Positions 1 to 10,858 of a stretch of 64,000 nucleotides of DNA are shown in pieces. The stretch comes from Armillaria gallica. Taxonomy: Eukaryota; Basidiomycota; Agaricomycetes; Agaricales; Physalacriaceae. The position numbers were made by a program, and so were the translations under genes. The stretch is from the NCBI GenBank assembly GCA_037576215.1, contig JBANDB010000003.1, positions 7,812,001 through 7,876,000 on the forward strand, in the 5' to 3' direction. Each line of letters begins with the position of its first letter. Position 1 is the first letter of the stretch. The notes beneath the pieces were generated by a model, which was not told the DNA's origin, ran no database searches, and saw only the letters and a program-made list of their open reading frames with translations.

Positions 1-547
1 ATACATCTGAAAGGAAATCGAACCCACTCACGAGTAGCTACATAGATGTACTTCCAGAGTCATCTTATCAAAACACAATATTATTGACTATATCGGTGCA
101 TGGCACACAGGGAAAAAGAAGAAAAAAACTTCTTTATTTGTCCGTACAAATTATCTGGTCGGGAGTTGAACCCACCCATGCGGCGTCAGAAGACGGGCGC
201 GCTACCAGATCTTCTCAAGTACGAGGATCCTCGACGCATGTAGAATCCTCCCGAACCCGAGGGACAAACATGCTAGTAGAGCCGGAGTCGATGAACGAGA
301 TGGGAATTATCTGATGCAAACCTGATGTTGGATTCATGCGTTAAAAGATGGGGTCAATAAACTCCAGAAATCAAACGATTCACACTCAGGGAAAATTATA
401 AACAGAAGATGCAAGGATGCTGTAACAACACGCAGTTAAATTGACTCGACTATTGATATTTCCGAGCGGTAGCACGTAAATGTCGACCGCAAAAGATAGG
501 CAGAAAATGACACCGGAAAAATAAATCTTCCGAGCTGTACAAGAGAT
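1..547. other. intergenic, 3' of the P450 gene
   Basis: No supported protein gene. The only recognisable item is a degraded tRNA-like segment on the minus strand at about 154-214. The open frame at 436-678(-) is not separate: its upstream part overlaps the last exon of the P450 in another frame. Confidence 0.5.
154..214 (-). repeat. degenerate tRNA-like module (minus strand)
   Basis: On the minus strand a tRNA-like D-arm (GGTAGCGCGCC) is followed by an anticodon-arm-like stretch and a B-box-like GGGTTCAACTCCC. The acceptor stem does not close, so this is a tRNA-derived relic and not a gene. Confidence 0.45.
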
Positions 548-2370
548 TCAGCGACAAAAATGAGAAATAACGGAGGAAATGGCAGACCTTGTTTGGTATA
601 TCTCCATATCAAGCTTTTGAAAAAGGTTCCCGAACACGAGATACAGTTCGCACCATGCAAGACTAAGAAGACGAGCATAAGACTATCGGTAAGGAGCCAT
701 CAAAGCTGAAATTCTTTACTTCATACCCAAACATGCCCGCGGGCCTTTGGAGAATGGGACGAGATACCTATCCAACGACGGCGAATCCGACTGAATCCAA
801 CGGTCAGGGTTGAAGACCTCTGGCTCGGGAAAGATGTCCTCGTTCATCAGAATGAAGGAAGTTCCCATTCCAACGACGGTCTACGAGGCGTTTAGTAAAT
901 GATTTTGGTGAGGAAAACACAAGGCAGCCCACCCCAGCAGGCACTGAAATCCCGTCAATATCCATATCGGCGGATAATACTCTCGGAAGGGCAACCGGAA
1001 CACCAATACTCATTCTAAGCGACTCTTTCACCACCCCGCTCTGTTGACAAGGTTGATAAATAGACTTGTCGATGTGAACACGGCTACAAACACGTACCAG
1101 GTAGGGTGATTTCTCGAGAGAATCATATGGCATGGGTGATTCCTTTTCCGGCCACATAGCCTTCAGCTCTGCAGCGAGCTTTTTTCGGATGGAAGGGTTA
1201 TTGAGAACGTTGAAGAAACCTACGATCATCGCATTACTGGTAGTATCAGTCCCCGCAAAAAGCAACGTTTGCGCCTAGGAGATAGGATTTCCTCAGTCAG
1301 TTACCGACGAGGAACGCAGCACAGGCCATACATCCGCTAACAAAGCCTTCCTTGACGGCCTCTCCACGTCGTCCAATAGACGATGATAAATTGTCTCGTG
1401 GTCAGCTTCAAGAACCCCAGGATCAGCCAAGATATTATCAATTTTCCTTACGAGCGCCTTCTCCAAGCTGAAGTAGCCCACCGCGTCCGGGTTCATTATC
1501 CTCGTCACACTTTCCGGGAGGTACCTCAAAATTCCGAGGACGGGGAAGTGACGCACATTGGTTGTCATGACCGTACCAGTATCCATGGCCAGAAGGATGG
1601 GATGAGCGAAGCCTACTGAATGGAGCGCGTCAAAGGATTGGGCGTAGCAGTACGCAGTGATTATGTCCATAGTCACGGCTTTGAAAGCTTGGTGTAGGTC
1701 GACTGGTTTATCACGGTATTCTTCCGTAATGATGTCGATCAACGTATTCACCTTTCAACAGCTGTTAAACCAGCGTACGTCCAAGGGTATCATAAAACAG
1801 ATGTACCTTCTGCTGGATGATGCCCTCCAGTTTGAGAATCGATCGCCGTGAGAAGAGCGGGTTGAGGATATCTCGTCTCTTCTTCGCTAACATGGGATCG
1901 GTGGATGCAAACACGGAATCGTCAGCATGGAAGCTCCAGTAATAGCTGGGGTCTTTGATGACATTCGCATGAGTGGAATAGATAGAGAAATATGCTTGTG
2001 GACTGCTGAAGTGTAGCTTAGAAGGGTATCAATGAGCCTTTTGCATTATTTCACGTAAAGCCAGACACTAACCTCATTGGGCGCTATTCGGACGACTGGA
2101 CCTACAATTGCCCAGGATCAATAAACTATCTGGGATTGAACTGTATAGCTCACCATAAATCCGATGAAGACGCTCCAATTCTTTGACGAGCATCCCACCT
2201 CTAATTGTCTCCCAATACGCTACGTACCATGACGTGAGTGCAGCGATTTTCGGTCCAGGAAACTTTCTGAGGGGATGAAACACAAGCCGAGATAGAACGC
2301 GATAGAGACACCAGATCCCTGTCACAGTGAGTAGGAGCATGACTGCGGGAGAATTTATCCGTATCTTCAA
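548..2370 (-). CDS. cytochrome P450 monooxygenase, 8 exons, 478 aa
   Basis: Membrane-anchored haem-thiolate monooxygenase, expected on the ER with a P450 reductase partner; substrate unknown. Exons by eye: 2370-2154, 2101-2073, 2016-1807, 1751-1332, 1274-1098, 1040-933, 880-720, 662-548; they join in phase to 479 codons with the stop. An N-terminal membrane helix (about residues 10-26) is followed by a proline-rich hinge (KFPGPK). The I-helix reads AGTDTTS (299-305), ExxR is E357-R360, the PERF-type motif is FNPDRW (410-415) and the haem loop FSKGPRACLG has its cysteine at 437. All landmarks are intact. Introns are 40-70 nt; the donor of intron 6 (GTGGGC) is weak. Architecture recalls fungal P450s related to trichodiene oxygenase, but the CYP family cannot be set by eye. 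About 40 residues follow the haem cysteine, a little short, so the last exon may be misjudged. No biosynthetic partner is adjacent. Confidence 0.9.
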
Positions 2371-2662
2371 GTTCCAGCTTTATAGCAAATCTTGTGAATC
2401 CCACCGTTCGCAGGGAAACCGTCTCCATTAGGACTGCGATACGGGAGAAGCATCCTAAATAGAGGATAGAGGTCGCGCGCTGAACGCACAGGGAAGTGAC
2501 GTAAGGACAGCGGTAGCATTGTTCGGGATATGCCGGGATGGTGACACAACGAATTACTTCCAGTCTTCTACCCGACACTTACGGTCATCATAAGTGTTGC
2601 AACTGAACGTAACGTTGAACACCTGAACAAAACTTGAGTACTTCTTCATCATATCGGTTGGA

Positions 2663-2874
2663 TTATTTTGTCTCTTTCTCGTTTCCGTGGCATCTCCCGT
2701 CCGGACGAGGATCTCTGAGGTATTCGAGCTTCTCATGGCAGACAGTTAGTCACCGTTTGGTTCTCGTACGGATTTACTTACGTGTTTTCTTATCTCCGCG
2801 GGGATATCGTAGTACATGAAGCTAGATATTTCGTAGTCACTCCCCATGTCGCGTTTGTCACAGATGTAAACCAT
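2663..2874 (-). CDS. possible small coding trace, 2 exons, unknown
   Basis: Upstream of the P450 on the same strand, an open stretch from ATG at 2874 runs to a good donor (CAC|GTAAGT at 2781) and resumes at 2731 after an AG, ending at a stop at 2663. That gives 53 residues including YYDIPAEIRKH and EYLRDPRPDG. I do not recognise it. It could be the tail of a lost gene, a small gene, or chance. Confidence 0.2.
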
Positions 2875-3639
2875 TCTTGCCACTCACTTCGTTTGAGAGC
2901 GGCCCCGCGACTCTAACGCTCAGCACAGTATACCATCCTTTCTCCCATGTCTCGTACCGTTCTAAACTGTCACAAATAGTAGACTTTCATTGGAGATCAA
3001 TGTCATTTCTACTTCCTCTGTGTGGGTTATTGCTAGAGTGATCATGGACGGATAACGTATTCTCAGATAAGTAGGCTGTACGGCGTTCCGTAACCACGAG
3101 GTCTGCGGTCTCGTTTACGTCTTTCTGTAGTGCATCGGTTAATATCCTCTTCTTGGACATGGAGTTCTATTCCCTTGCCAAGGAATGTTGATTGAGGCGT
3201 AAATTGCTTCGAACTTTGCATGCGACCTGGTCGGATCGTGCAGTCAGATACGGGTATGTTATAGGTGAGCCATCGTCTGGCCAGCTGTAAACAGAATGCC
3301 CTTCGAGTTATTCATAGATCGATGCGGTGAGACGAAGCTCTCCGTGCTAAGAAAAGCGGAACTCCTTCAAGTTCTGGTTACGCAAGCACGAAGTTCGAAT
3401 TCGGTATTCTACTCGGCTGACTGGTTAGTACTCGAGGGACAGAACTTTGAAAAATGGCACGAAAATACCTCTCATGTTGACTTGGATTTGTTTGGAGCGG
3501 CCATTCTCCGAGTCGAAATATAGGGGACCACTTCCAGTGAGAAAAGCACATCAAAATTCAATGCACCATACCGTGCGGAATTTAGTATTGACCTCCAGTG
3601 TGCTGGTACGCGTAGATGGCTTACGGAAAAGCTCTCACA
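2875..3639. other. intergenic, nothing recognised
   Basis: No supported gene. ORFs at 3296-3523 and 3447-3740 have no recognisable domain and overlap in different frames. The composite repeat begins somewhere after about 3600. Confidence 0.4.
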
Positions 3640-3700
3640 GCGCTAATTCTCCGGTAACGCGGTTAACCACGCAAGCTGGGTTCGATTCCCAGCTAGAGTC
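3640..3700 (+). repeat. tRNA-like module
   Basis: GCGGTTAACCACGCAAGCTG is followed by the B-box-like GGGTTCGATTCCC; a run of seven T lies near 3720. It corresponds to the modules at 19255 and 28902. Confidence 0.6.
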
Positions 3701-3781
3701 ATTGAGAGTCAAACAAGATGTTTTTTTACGCCTTATATAAATCCTGTAACAAAATATAAATGACGCCCTTGTCCTACCATC

Positions 3782-3850
3782 TCACCTCTTCGGTGGTGTA
3801 GCGGGGAGCAGATGTGCCACGAAAGCTGGGTTCGAGTCCCAGCAAGAGAA
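3782..3850 (+). repeat. tRNA-like module
   Basis: CGGTGGTGTAGCGG (A-box-like) and GGGTTCGAGTCCC (B-box-like), then AGCAAGAGAAT and a T5 run (GAGTTTTTATGATACC) about 35 nt on. It corresponds to the modules at 19394 and 29031. Confidence 0.65.
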
Positions 3851-4060
3851 TACACAATAAGGAATAGCATTCATCACCAGAGTTTTTATGATACCTGTCG
3901 CATAAAGCTTGACCGAGGCGCAATATGGCTGATTCAACTATATCAAGTGGACAGTCCTGCACGTGTGACTCGTTAGGGAAAGCAATCCCCTCCTTTTCTG
4001 CAATCCACACCATGATTTGGTGAGTGATAGATAAAATTGCATTTGCATGTACTAGCTATA

Positions 4061-4125
4061 TCCTCTGTGTGGTCGTGCCTAGTTCACGCCCCAGCTATCC
4101 TGGTTCGACTCCCGCTGAGAGGGTC
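4061..4125 (+). repeat. tRNA-like module
   Basis: GTGGTCGTGCCTAGTTCACG followed by CTGGTTCGACTCCCGCTGAG. It corresponds to the modules at 19720 and 29362. TTTTCTTTTC follows near 4145. Confidence 0.6.
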
Positions 4126-4317
4126 GGTAGTCCCTTGGTTTGTTTTCTTTTCTTGGACTAAACCCGTATTCGAAAGAGGCTTCTATGCATGACTTTTTTA
4201 TTTACTCACGTATTATCAGAGCCGCGACCTGGTTTATGATTCACTGAGGATTCTCAGGTAACAGCTTTGATACGGAGGAAAAATAAAATTAACTACCTTC
4301 TCGTACGTTCCACACAG

Positions 4318-4385
4318 TGATCGGGACGGGAGTCGAACCTGCCCAAATCGAAGATGCATGGTCATTAGTCCAGAACATCATGTAT
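4318..4385 (-). repeat. tRNA-like module (minus strand)
   Basis: Reverse strand reads GGACTAATGACCATGC, then GGTTCGACTCCCG. It is the only antisense module of the composite and keeps that orientation in copies B (19995) and C (29642). Confidence 0.6.
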
Positions 4386-5517
4386 TGCTTGCATGAGAAT
4401 ACATTTAATGGAACCAGCATATAAACCTTCTTCACGATACCGTCTTGAAGGCGCACCCCTCCATGGAACTTGGGTTTCTAACGAAGACGTTTCCGGTATA
4501 AAGGATTTTCTTGGACGGAGAACATGCCAACCAGGTATGCACCAGCAAGTTGGAGATCATAGTACCTCGACATATTATGCGTTATCAATTACGTTCACCA
4601 GAGATCGTAGAAGGTAGATTCGCCTACCTGGGAGCCTCGTTTGTGGCTGTAACAACTCACTTGATAACCAGCTGATTTCTTAGTGGTGCTTGTTATTCTC
4701 AATAAAATGTCGTGATAGAGAGGAGCACCACAGGATAACATACCTAGGATTGCAGAGACCGCCTCTTGACTCTGCAGAGGTTCGAGTTCGCTGATACGTA
4801 TCATCCGCGAGTAATTTTCTGCTCTTTGGACGGAACATACCTGATCAGTGGGGAGAAGGGAGAAAGACGAGACGAGGGTCAACAAGGCATAGGGAGCGCA
4901 ACATGAAGGAAGATGACATCCCGTGACGGATGTGCTTGCACCTTCGTTTCGACAGGCTAGAAGAAGATGCTTCTCATTTCGCTACCACTACCTCGGTCTC
5001 GTTTCGTGAACAAAGTTGGATGTATGCGTGTAATATAGGTGGGATGACAGCAGGCATGATGGAAGTTGAAGCTAGCAGTCTCGCCAGGACGCTTGGGGGT
5101 ATGGAGATCTATGCTTGCCACGGAAGCGCATGCATATGGTCCGGACTCTGTGATCGACGACAGATTGAATTGGCTGATAGAACATTGCCTACTGCTATCA
5201 ACGATGCACTCCGACTCTCCGACCCTCCTGCAACACGACTCCTCGTCGCTCCACCCCCAGTATCAATGCCGGTTAGAGAAATAAATATTGAATGCTCCAG
5301 GTCTTGTTCGTTCCATCGATTCCCACTGAGACGACACCAATCCGAGGTAGCCATAGCGCATAGCCGGGAACGATAAATAGACCGTGTAGGGAAAGATGAT
5401 ACGTGAAAATGCTGTGACAGCATAGGTCTTTGATTATGGTCTCGAAAGCACGGTCTACGAAAAGCGTGTAGGATGCCAGTTCCCCCTCGTGGCAGCCACC
5501 TATAATAGGGCATCAAT

Positions 5518-5524
5518 GCATCAC
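5518..5524 (+). repeat. target-site duplication, left (GCATCAC)
   Basis: GCATCAC at 5518-5524 recurs at 8682-8688, flanking the hAT-like element. The next base (C) also matches, so the duplication may be 8 bp. Confidence 0.65.
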
Positions 5525-5737
5525 CAGTTGAGTAAGTACTTTCCGCCCTACGTTACTGTGACGTGACAGCCAGAAAAGGGAATTTTTAGATGAGCTGGTT
5601 CGCACAGCTAAGCGGCGACTATTTTGGGCGAGTCAAGATAGAATCGCAGTGCAAAATGTTGAATTTTGCCTCAGTCAAAATCCGGGGAATTGCCTAATAA
5701 GGAAATATCAAATAGTGTTTCGATGACGTGACTTGTG

Positions 5738-6530
5738 TGACATGCCGACTTTGGACACTCACTGCTGGGGCATGTCGGTGTTTATGCCGGAAACACCGCT
5801 CATAAATACCGGCATGTGTTTGTCTAAATCTTTTTGGGTGTAAAAACCGTACAACAAAAATATAGCGAAAGACTAGATGATTTCTTTCCCATGTTCACCT
5901 CAGTGTTTCCGCCCCCGGAACTACCTAGATAAGAATATGATGTTGTTTGTGCCATGTTTACTCACCGGTGTTTTGCCATAAATGATATTAGGTATTTTGT
6001 ACCTGTCTTTACAAAGGGGTCTTTGTTCCAAAAATACCTGAGCAAACACATGGTATGTTATGGCAGGTGTTTCTTGCAGTGTTTATGACAGGAAACACCC
6101 AGTCTTTCCTTTGTTCTACAGGTGTTTCCTGCCATAAACACCTTAAAGAAACACCCGTCATAACACGTGGTGTGGTCGCTTGAGTGTTTTGGGACAAAGA
6201 ACACGATCGGAAACACAAGAAGTAAACACCTAATATCACTTACGGTGGAAAAACTGGTATGGAAAAACTGACCAAATTACATTATGTACATACTTAGGTA
6301 TTTTATGATCAAAACACTCACATGAATACAAAGATAGAAATTGTTGGAAAAACTAATAGTATTTCTTCGTGTCTTTTTGGGCTGGTGTTTATTGTCGGAA
6401 ATATCTGCATAAACCCATGCCAGTGTTTACTAATGGTCTTTCAGGACAAAACACCCACGGACCCCAGCAGTGACTCTTCGGCCTCTTGCACTGCTGCATC
6501 TCCTCTGACTGGAAATATAAACATTGGACA
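5738..6530. repeat. subterminal cluster of GTGTTT/AAACAC motifs
   Basis: About 800 bp near the left end of the hAT-like element hold dozens of GTGTTT or AAACAC hexamers in both orientations, several paired as short palindromes (for example GGTGTTTCCTGCCATAAACA at about 6120). Dense short subterminal motifs are typical transposase-binding regions of hAT and CACTA elements. The motif also resembles forkhead sites (TGTTTAC occurs several times). Confidence 0.6.
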
Positions 6531-7450
6531 CCCTTAAAGCACTATAGAAGTCATTCATCTGGTATATTGTGCACTGTAAAGGCACTTCAATATTTCTTGG
6601 GAGGCCAGCAAACTCAAATGACATCAATGACTCCAAGTCAAAGGTAGTTTTTCAAGTTGTTGATCATAGTTTGTCGGGACTATGCGTTGAGGTACTAGCT
6701 TGTATCTATGAACATACATATGGATGCCATTTACAATATGATCCACCTTAACTTGATGCACCATTGTGGAGACAGTGGTGGGGGGGAAATTACAAAAGTG
6801 TGACATGCGTGACCAAGCCAGTCATTCAAAACACTAATATCAAAGGATTTTGCCTCGCCCAAAACCGGCATCTCAGATTTTGATTCTATTTTGATCATCC
6901 ACAAATAGTTGCCCCCCAGCTGTGTCACAAGAAGTTGAGTGGCCACAATGGCTAAGTACACAGTGCGACCGTAAATTCGACAGCACTATCGCATTTTTGG
7001 GACCCAATTTTGCGAAGAAGTGTTTATTGAAAATCTATAGAGTATACATTTGCTAAGTTATATTAAATACAAACTAAATACTACTGGACTCGTGCTCTGC
7101 TGCCACTCGGGGGTACAGAAATAATGAAGATGTGACATGGCATATTGAGGACAGCAGCTGCTCCCCCTGGTGTCGTCTCAGTTCCTCTCTGCTTTGCACA
7201 TGTACGGGGGATAGCCTACATGAGCCAGCGAGTTCAGGATAGCAGGGTTGATGAGTTGGGGTTGCCATCGTTGTCGTTGTCATTGTCGTGGGAATAGTAG
7301 TCATGGTCCCAGATCATAGGCACAGTCTGGTGGCAGTCATTAGTGTAGGTGGGGATTACAGAGTATTGCATGTGGGGAAGTGTATGCACATGAGCAGGGG
7401 AGGAGCGAGGGCTGATGGAGACTGCCAGCTGGTCATGGTAAATGATGAAG

Positions 7451-7469
7451 CCCAGTCAAAAGTCTGTGG
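7451..7469 (+). repeat. left arm of an exact 19-bp inverted repeat
   Basis: CCCAGTCAAAAGTCTGTGG at 7451-7469 is repeated in reverse complement at 8550-8568. Similarity extends weakly beyond both arms, so the 1.1 kb between them may be a nested MITE. Confidence 0.6.
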
Positions 7470-8549
7470 ACATGAGTCAACTGTCGTATATATCCATTGA
7501 TAAATCAATGGCTACCTGTCAGTCTCTAATAATGGCCCATTCTATTTTTGCTTCTTGGGTAACTGTGGGTGTGCATAGACAGCTATAGATTTCTATTGAT
7601 GCGTATCTATACATGCCTATACCTATTGGTCTAGATATCTACCTAACCCTGTGTATATTCCTGCTTGACCAATTGCCTCGTCGCCTCTCATTCTAATCCT
7701 GCACACCGTCAATTGATTCTGATATCAGATGATATTCAGTGCAGAAGTCAAGTGAAGGGCTGCACTTTGTGTACTTTGGCCTGCTGCAAAAGTTGTAGTA
7801 GGGTGTCAAATATGTTGGCCTTATGGGTGCACAAGCATCCCTAGGAAAGTCCATGAGCCAAGTGGGAAACTCTCATGGAACAGGGAGATGGGAGGATATC
7901 ATGATTTTGGGGTATGTATGGCACCAGTATGGGGTTTTTGAACATGGCAAGCTGTAAGAAAAGTAAGATGACATCAAGGTGAGGTTACTAGCCACTTGGA
8001 GAGCTCACCTTCACCCAGGACAAATGCAATATCCACTCTGCTGGTCACTATCTCTTGCAAGTAAAAACAAAACTGGCTATATGCGGTGTTGTTGGCACCC
8101 TTCCAAGTCTGCAGTACCATTTCAATGAGCTGAACGTGTATCGTGATTCGTGAACATGACCAAGGGACTGCCTATGAGGAATTGACGAGAAGAACGACAG
8201 AAACCAGGAGTAACAGCATGAAAGTAGTCAGTGGACACGACCAGCAAGGTATCATATGGCGGCAGTGATGGTGGTAAGAGGAAGAAGGGTGTCAGACTTA
8301 GCTGGCCTCAGAGCCATGGAACTTGGTAGGACATCTGCCAGTGCAACGATAACGACTACTTCTCAGTACCTGCCCACCACCAATGAAATTTGTCAGGTGC
8401 ACTTGCGGACAACTACTCTTGCAAACTCGAACCAAGATTATGACCATAAGGTAATGCAAAGGTGTTGAGGCAAGTACATTACTCCATAAATCTCTCTAAA
8501 TACCTATAGGTGTCTACGGATCAACTCATACCTAGATGTCAACCTAGGC

Positions 8550-8568
8550 CCACAGACTTTTGACTGGG
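8550..8568 (-). repeat. right arm of an exact 19-bp inverted repeat
   Basis: Exact reverse complement of 7451-7469. Confidence 0.6.
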
Positions 8569-8688
8569 GATGAAGCTGAAGATTCAAGATGAGCTGACCC
8601 ATGTTTCCGGTTAGCTCGACTGAGAATTCTCTTTTTTGGACTCACATGGTGAAGATGTCAAGGGTGGAAAGTCAAAAACTGGCATCAC

Positions 8689-10386
8689 CTGCTATTATCA
8701 ATTAGCAGATGAACAGGCTGCAAGGGTTGTAGTTTAACATACCTTAGCTACCTCTCCTCAGACACGAACACTGAGTCCAAAAATCAATGCTCGTAGATGT
8801 ATGCGAGCTGCAATAGTGGTAGAGATCACCCTAACCCACTCACGTCGTTCCCTCCAGACCAGCAGTTTCTGGGCTATTGCATCAATGCGTCAATGTGGGT
8901 AGAGAGGATTTCATGAGCCATTATCTTGTCCTACCACAGCTAGAAGAAGCCATTACTTGGATTCTTCTTACATCCTGCTGCTCTCTTCAATGTATCCGAA
9001 AACACTGACTATGGTGTGGGATAGTCGAATCAATGGCACAGCAGCAGTTGTGAAGAGGATTGGGTCGGTACACTCCAGTGCATGCCACCTTGGCCATAGA
9101 TCATCGATATCAGTTACTGCTATTAGTTAGACCTGACAGTCAAGGAGCAATGTAAAGTCATGGACCAAAGAGCTCAGCACAACTCCCTTCTTCGATTTAT
9201 CCAATAAGGCAATGCTGCGCCAATCGTGATGATGACACCAGAAGGGGCAGTAGAACTTCAACCAAGACGTGTGAAATTGAAGAGTTCACTGATGCAGATG
9301 TCTGAGCTAGCACACAGACAAAATCATGAGACGACATACCTAAGTCAAATGCATCCCTCCCACAGTTCTCCTCTCTTTCTATAGTATTCATCCCCATCAC
9401 TCCATTTGCATGATGATCCAGGCAAGATGGAATCATACAGCAGGCTGTGGAAGATAGCAATGGATATCTGCATCCAGTCTTCCCAGCATCAAGTTGACAA
9501 TCGGGAGGAGACAAAGTGGCCTGACACATCCAATTATGGGTTTGGGTTTATAACACTGAGGAGTTTGTGAGATAAGGATAAAGCTAAGAGAGGCGTGCAA
9601 CAGAGAAGTGAAAGTTGGAGAAAAAGACATAAACAGATCGTCCCTGCACCCTGTCCCAATGGCCTATGCTTATGGCCATCATCATTCCGATATAATTATT
9701 GTTCCAATGATCTGATTGTCCTATTTCCCATTTGCCATTTGCCATTATCTATCACTTCATCGCTACTTCAAGCTGATGTCCAGATGAAAGTGTATCACAC
9801 TGTATCTCATGACTAGACTTGGAAGTTCCATTCCCATTCCTGAGTCTCGATTCAGACTGGCTTTGAAAAAATGTCAACTAGCAGCAGCAGTGTTGGGCTT
9901 TGTAATTTTTATCCTAAGCTAAGATTCTGCCTTTTCCAGTTTTTCCCTGGCTCTCAACCGATTTTCTTCCATATCTATGTCGTGTTTTGATGTCATATCT
10001 GTTGAGAAATTGTACAAAGGATACGTGTAACCTAACTTGTAAGTCATCATGTGATATATTCTTATTCCTCAGCTCTGAAACTGACTCTTCGACCTAGCCT
10101 CTTATTTTATATGTAAGTCTCCATGAAAACATCAGAGATTCATAATCTGCTAAGAGATAAAGTAAGCTTTGATTCATTGTGTCATTTTAGACCAGTTTAT
10201 CCTCTGGAGGTGGGTTGCTCGCAGCTCTATTTTTTTATCGGTAGTGTATTCACATGCCATTGTACTCATGCTCCTTGGTTCAAAATCACTGCAGGTTAGG
10301 AGGTAATGCCAATATCAGGAATGAGTACGCTTCATACATCTAATGCCTTACCTTTCTAGCCAGAGAGATGGCACGCTGATGAGGAT
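8689..10386 (+). repeat. composite repeat copy A, middle part (CpG-depleted)
   Basis: Continues copy A after the hAT-like element: CACCTGCTATTATCAATTAG at 8686 matches 30819 in copy C. It matches 21.1-23.15 kb of copy B and 30.8-32.68 kb of copy C. CpG sites present in B and C are here mostly TG or CA. It ends at the chromovirus target site AGGAT (10382-10386). Confidence 0.75.
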
Positions 10387-10817
10387 TGTCACGATTTATT
10401 CATTTTTTACCTTTTATCTTTGCCCTATCTTATCTTATCACTCATGCCAGACCGATCGGGCCGCTGACCATAGGGGCAACCAAACAACAGAATGCCGCTC
10501 CCATACTATCTTTCCAGTATTGCACATTCTTGCTTCAACATTGTGTGCTTACAGGTTCCGACTCCAACGCAGTGTGGTCACAAACCTTATCCCTTATTAA
10601 TGACCCATTATTAGAACCCTCACTTTGAATATTTAAGTAGCAGCTCTCATTGTATGTACCCCAGCTTCGAGCTAACTTTAATCCATACCAAAACTTTTGC
10701 CTAATTCGCTAAGAGTTGAGGACTTAGCCTTATCACCTATCACTTAAGGGATTCATCGGTGACTGCCCAAATGCGAGACAGCCATTTTTTACTCTTGATA
10801 GGAGTTCAGGTCTAATA
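10387..10817 (+). repeat. 5' LTR, 431 bp
   Basis: Starts TGTCACGATTT and ends GGTCTAATA. A TATA-like TATTTAA lies at 10630-10636, so transcription probably starts at about 10660. By hand it differs from the 3' LTR at about 27 positions, with no length change. Confidence 0.93.
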
Positions 10818-10858
10818 ATTAGCTAAAAGCTTTTCCCTACTCCTTAACTGGAGCCTAC
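10818..10858 (+). promoter_or_regulatory. leader with possible self-priming site
   Basis: No match to an initiator-Met tRNA primer site. ATTAGCTAAAAGC, directly after the LTR, is the reverse complement of GCTTTTAGCTAAT, which matches 10 of 13 bases of GCTTCGAGCTAAC in the R region of the LTR. That would fit the self-priming mechanism known for Tf1/sushi-type chromoviruses. Inference only. Confidence 0.3.

Larger units (their letters stand above)
3600..5517 (+). repeat. composite repeat copy A, left part
   Basis: This segment matches the left halves of copies B (19.1-21.1 kb) and C (28.7-30.8 kb) in the same order: tRNA-like modules, the block around 4600 reading CTGGGAGCCTCGTTTG, a block at about 4930-5020, and a block at 5250-5480 containing GAAATAAATATTGAATGCTC. 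It stops at the hAT-like insertion. CpG dinucleotides are well retained here, unlike the right part of the same copy. Confidence 0.75.
5525..8681. mobile_element. non-autonomous hAT-like DNA transposon, about 3.16 kb
   Basis: Copies B and C run without a break across the point where copy A is interrupted, so 5525-8681 is an insertion. The ends are imperfect inverted repeats: the left begins CAGTTGAGTAAGTAC and continues CTTTCCGCCCT; the right, read in reverse, begins CAGTTTTTGA and continues CTTTCCACCCT. A 7-8 bp target duplication, a CAG start and many short subterminal repeats in both orientations fit the hAT superfamily; this is inference, since no transposase is visible. The interior is AT-rich and CpG-poor, and its ORFs (for example 7288-7500) show no known domain. 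An inverted pair at 7451-7469/8550-8568 suggests a nested element. Confidence 0.65.

Noticed and set aside
436..678. 80-aa minus-strand ORF downstream of the P450
   Set aside because: It overlaps the last P450 exon in another frame; the P450 reading explains the sequence better.
804..1751. First P450 as a pseudogene because its ORFs are fragmented
   Set aside because: All breaks coincide with plausible GT-AG introns, and the eight exons join in phase with every conserved motif present.
5738..6530. CRISPR array
   Set aside because: Repeats are only six bases, in both orientations and irregularly spaced, and the host is a eukaryote.
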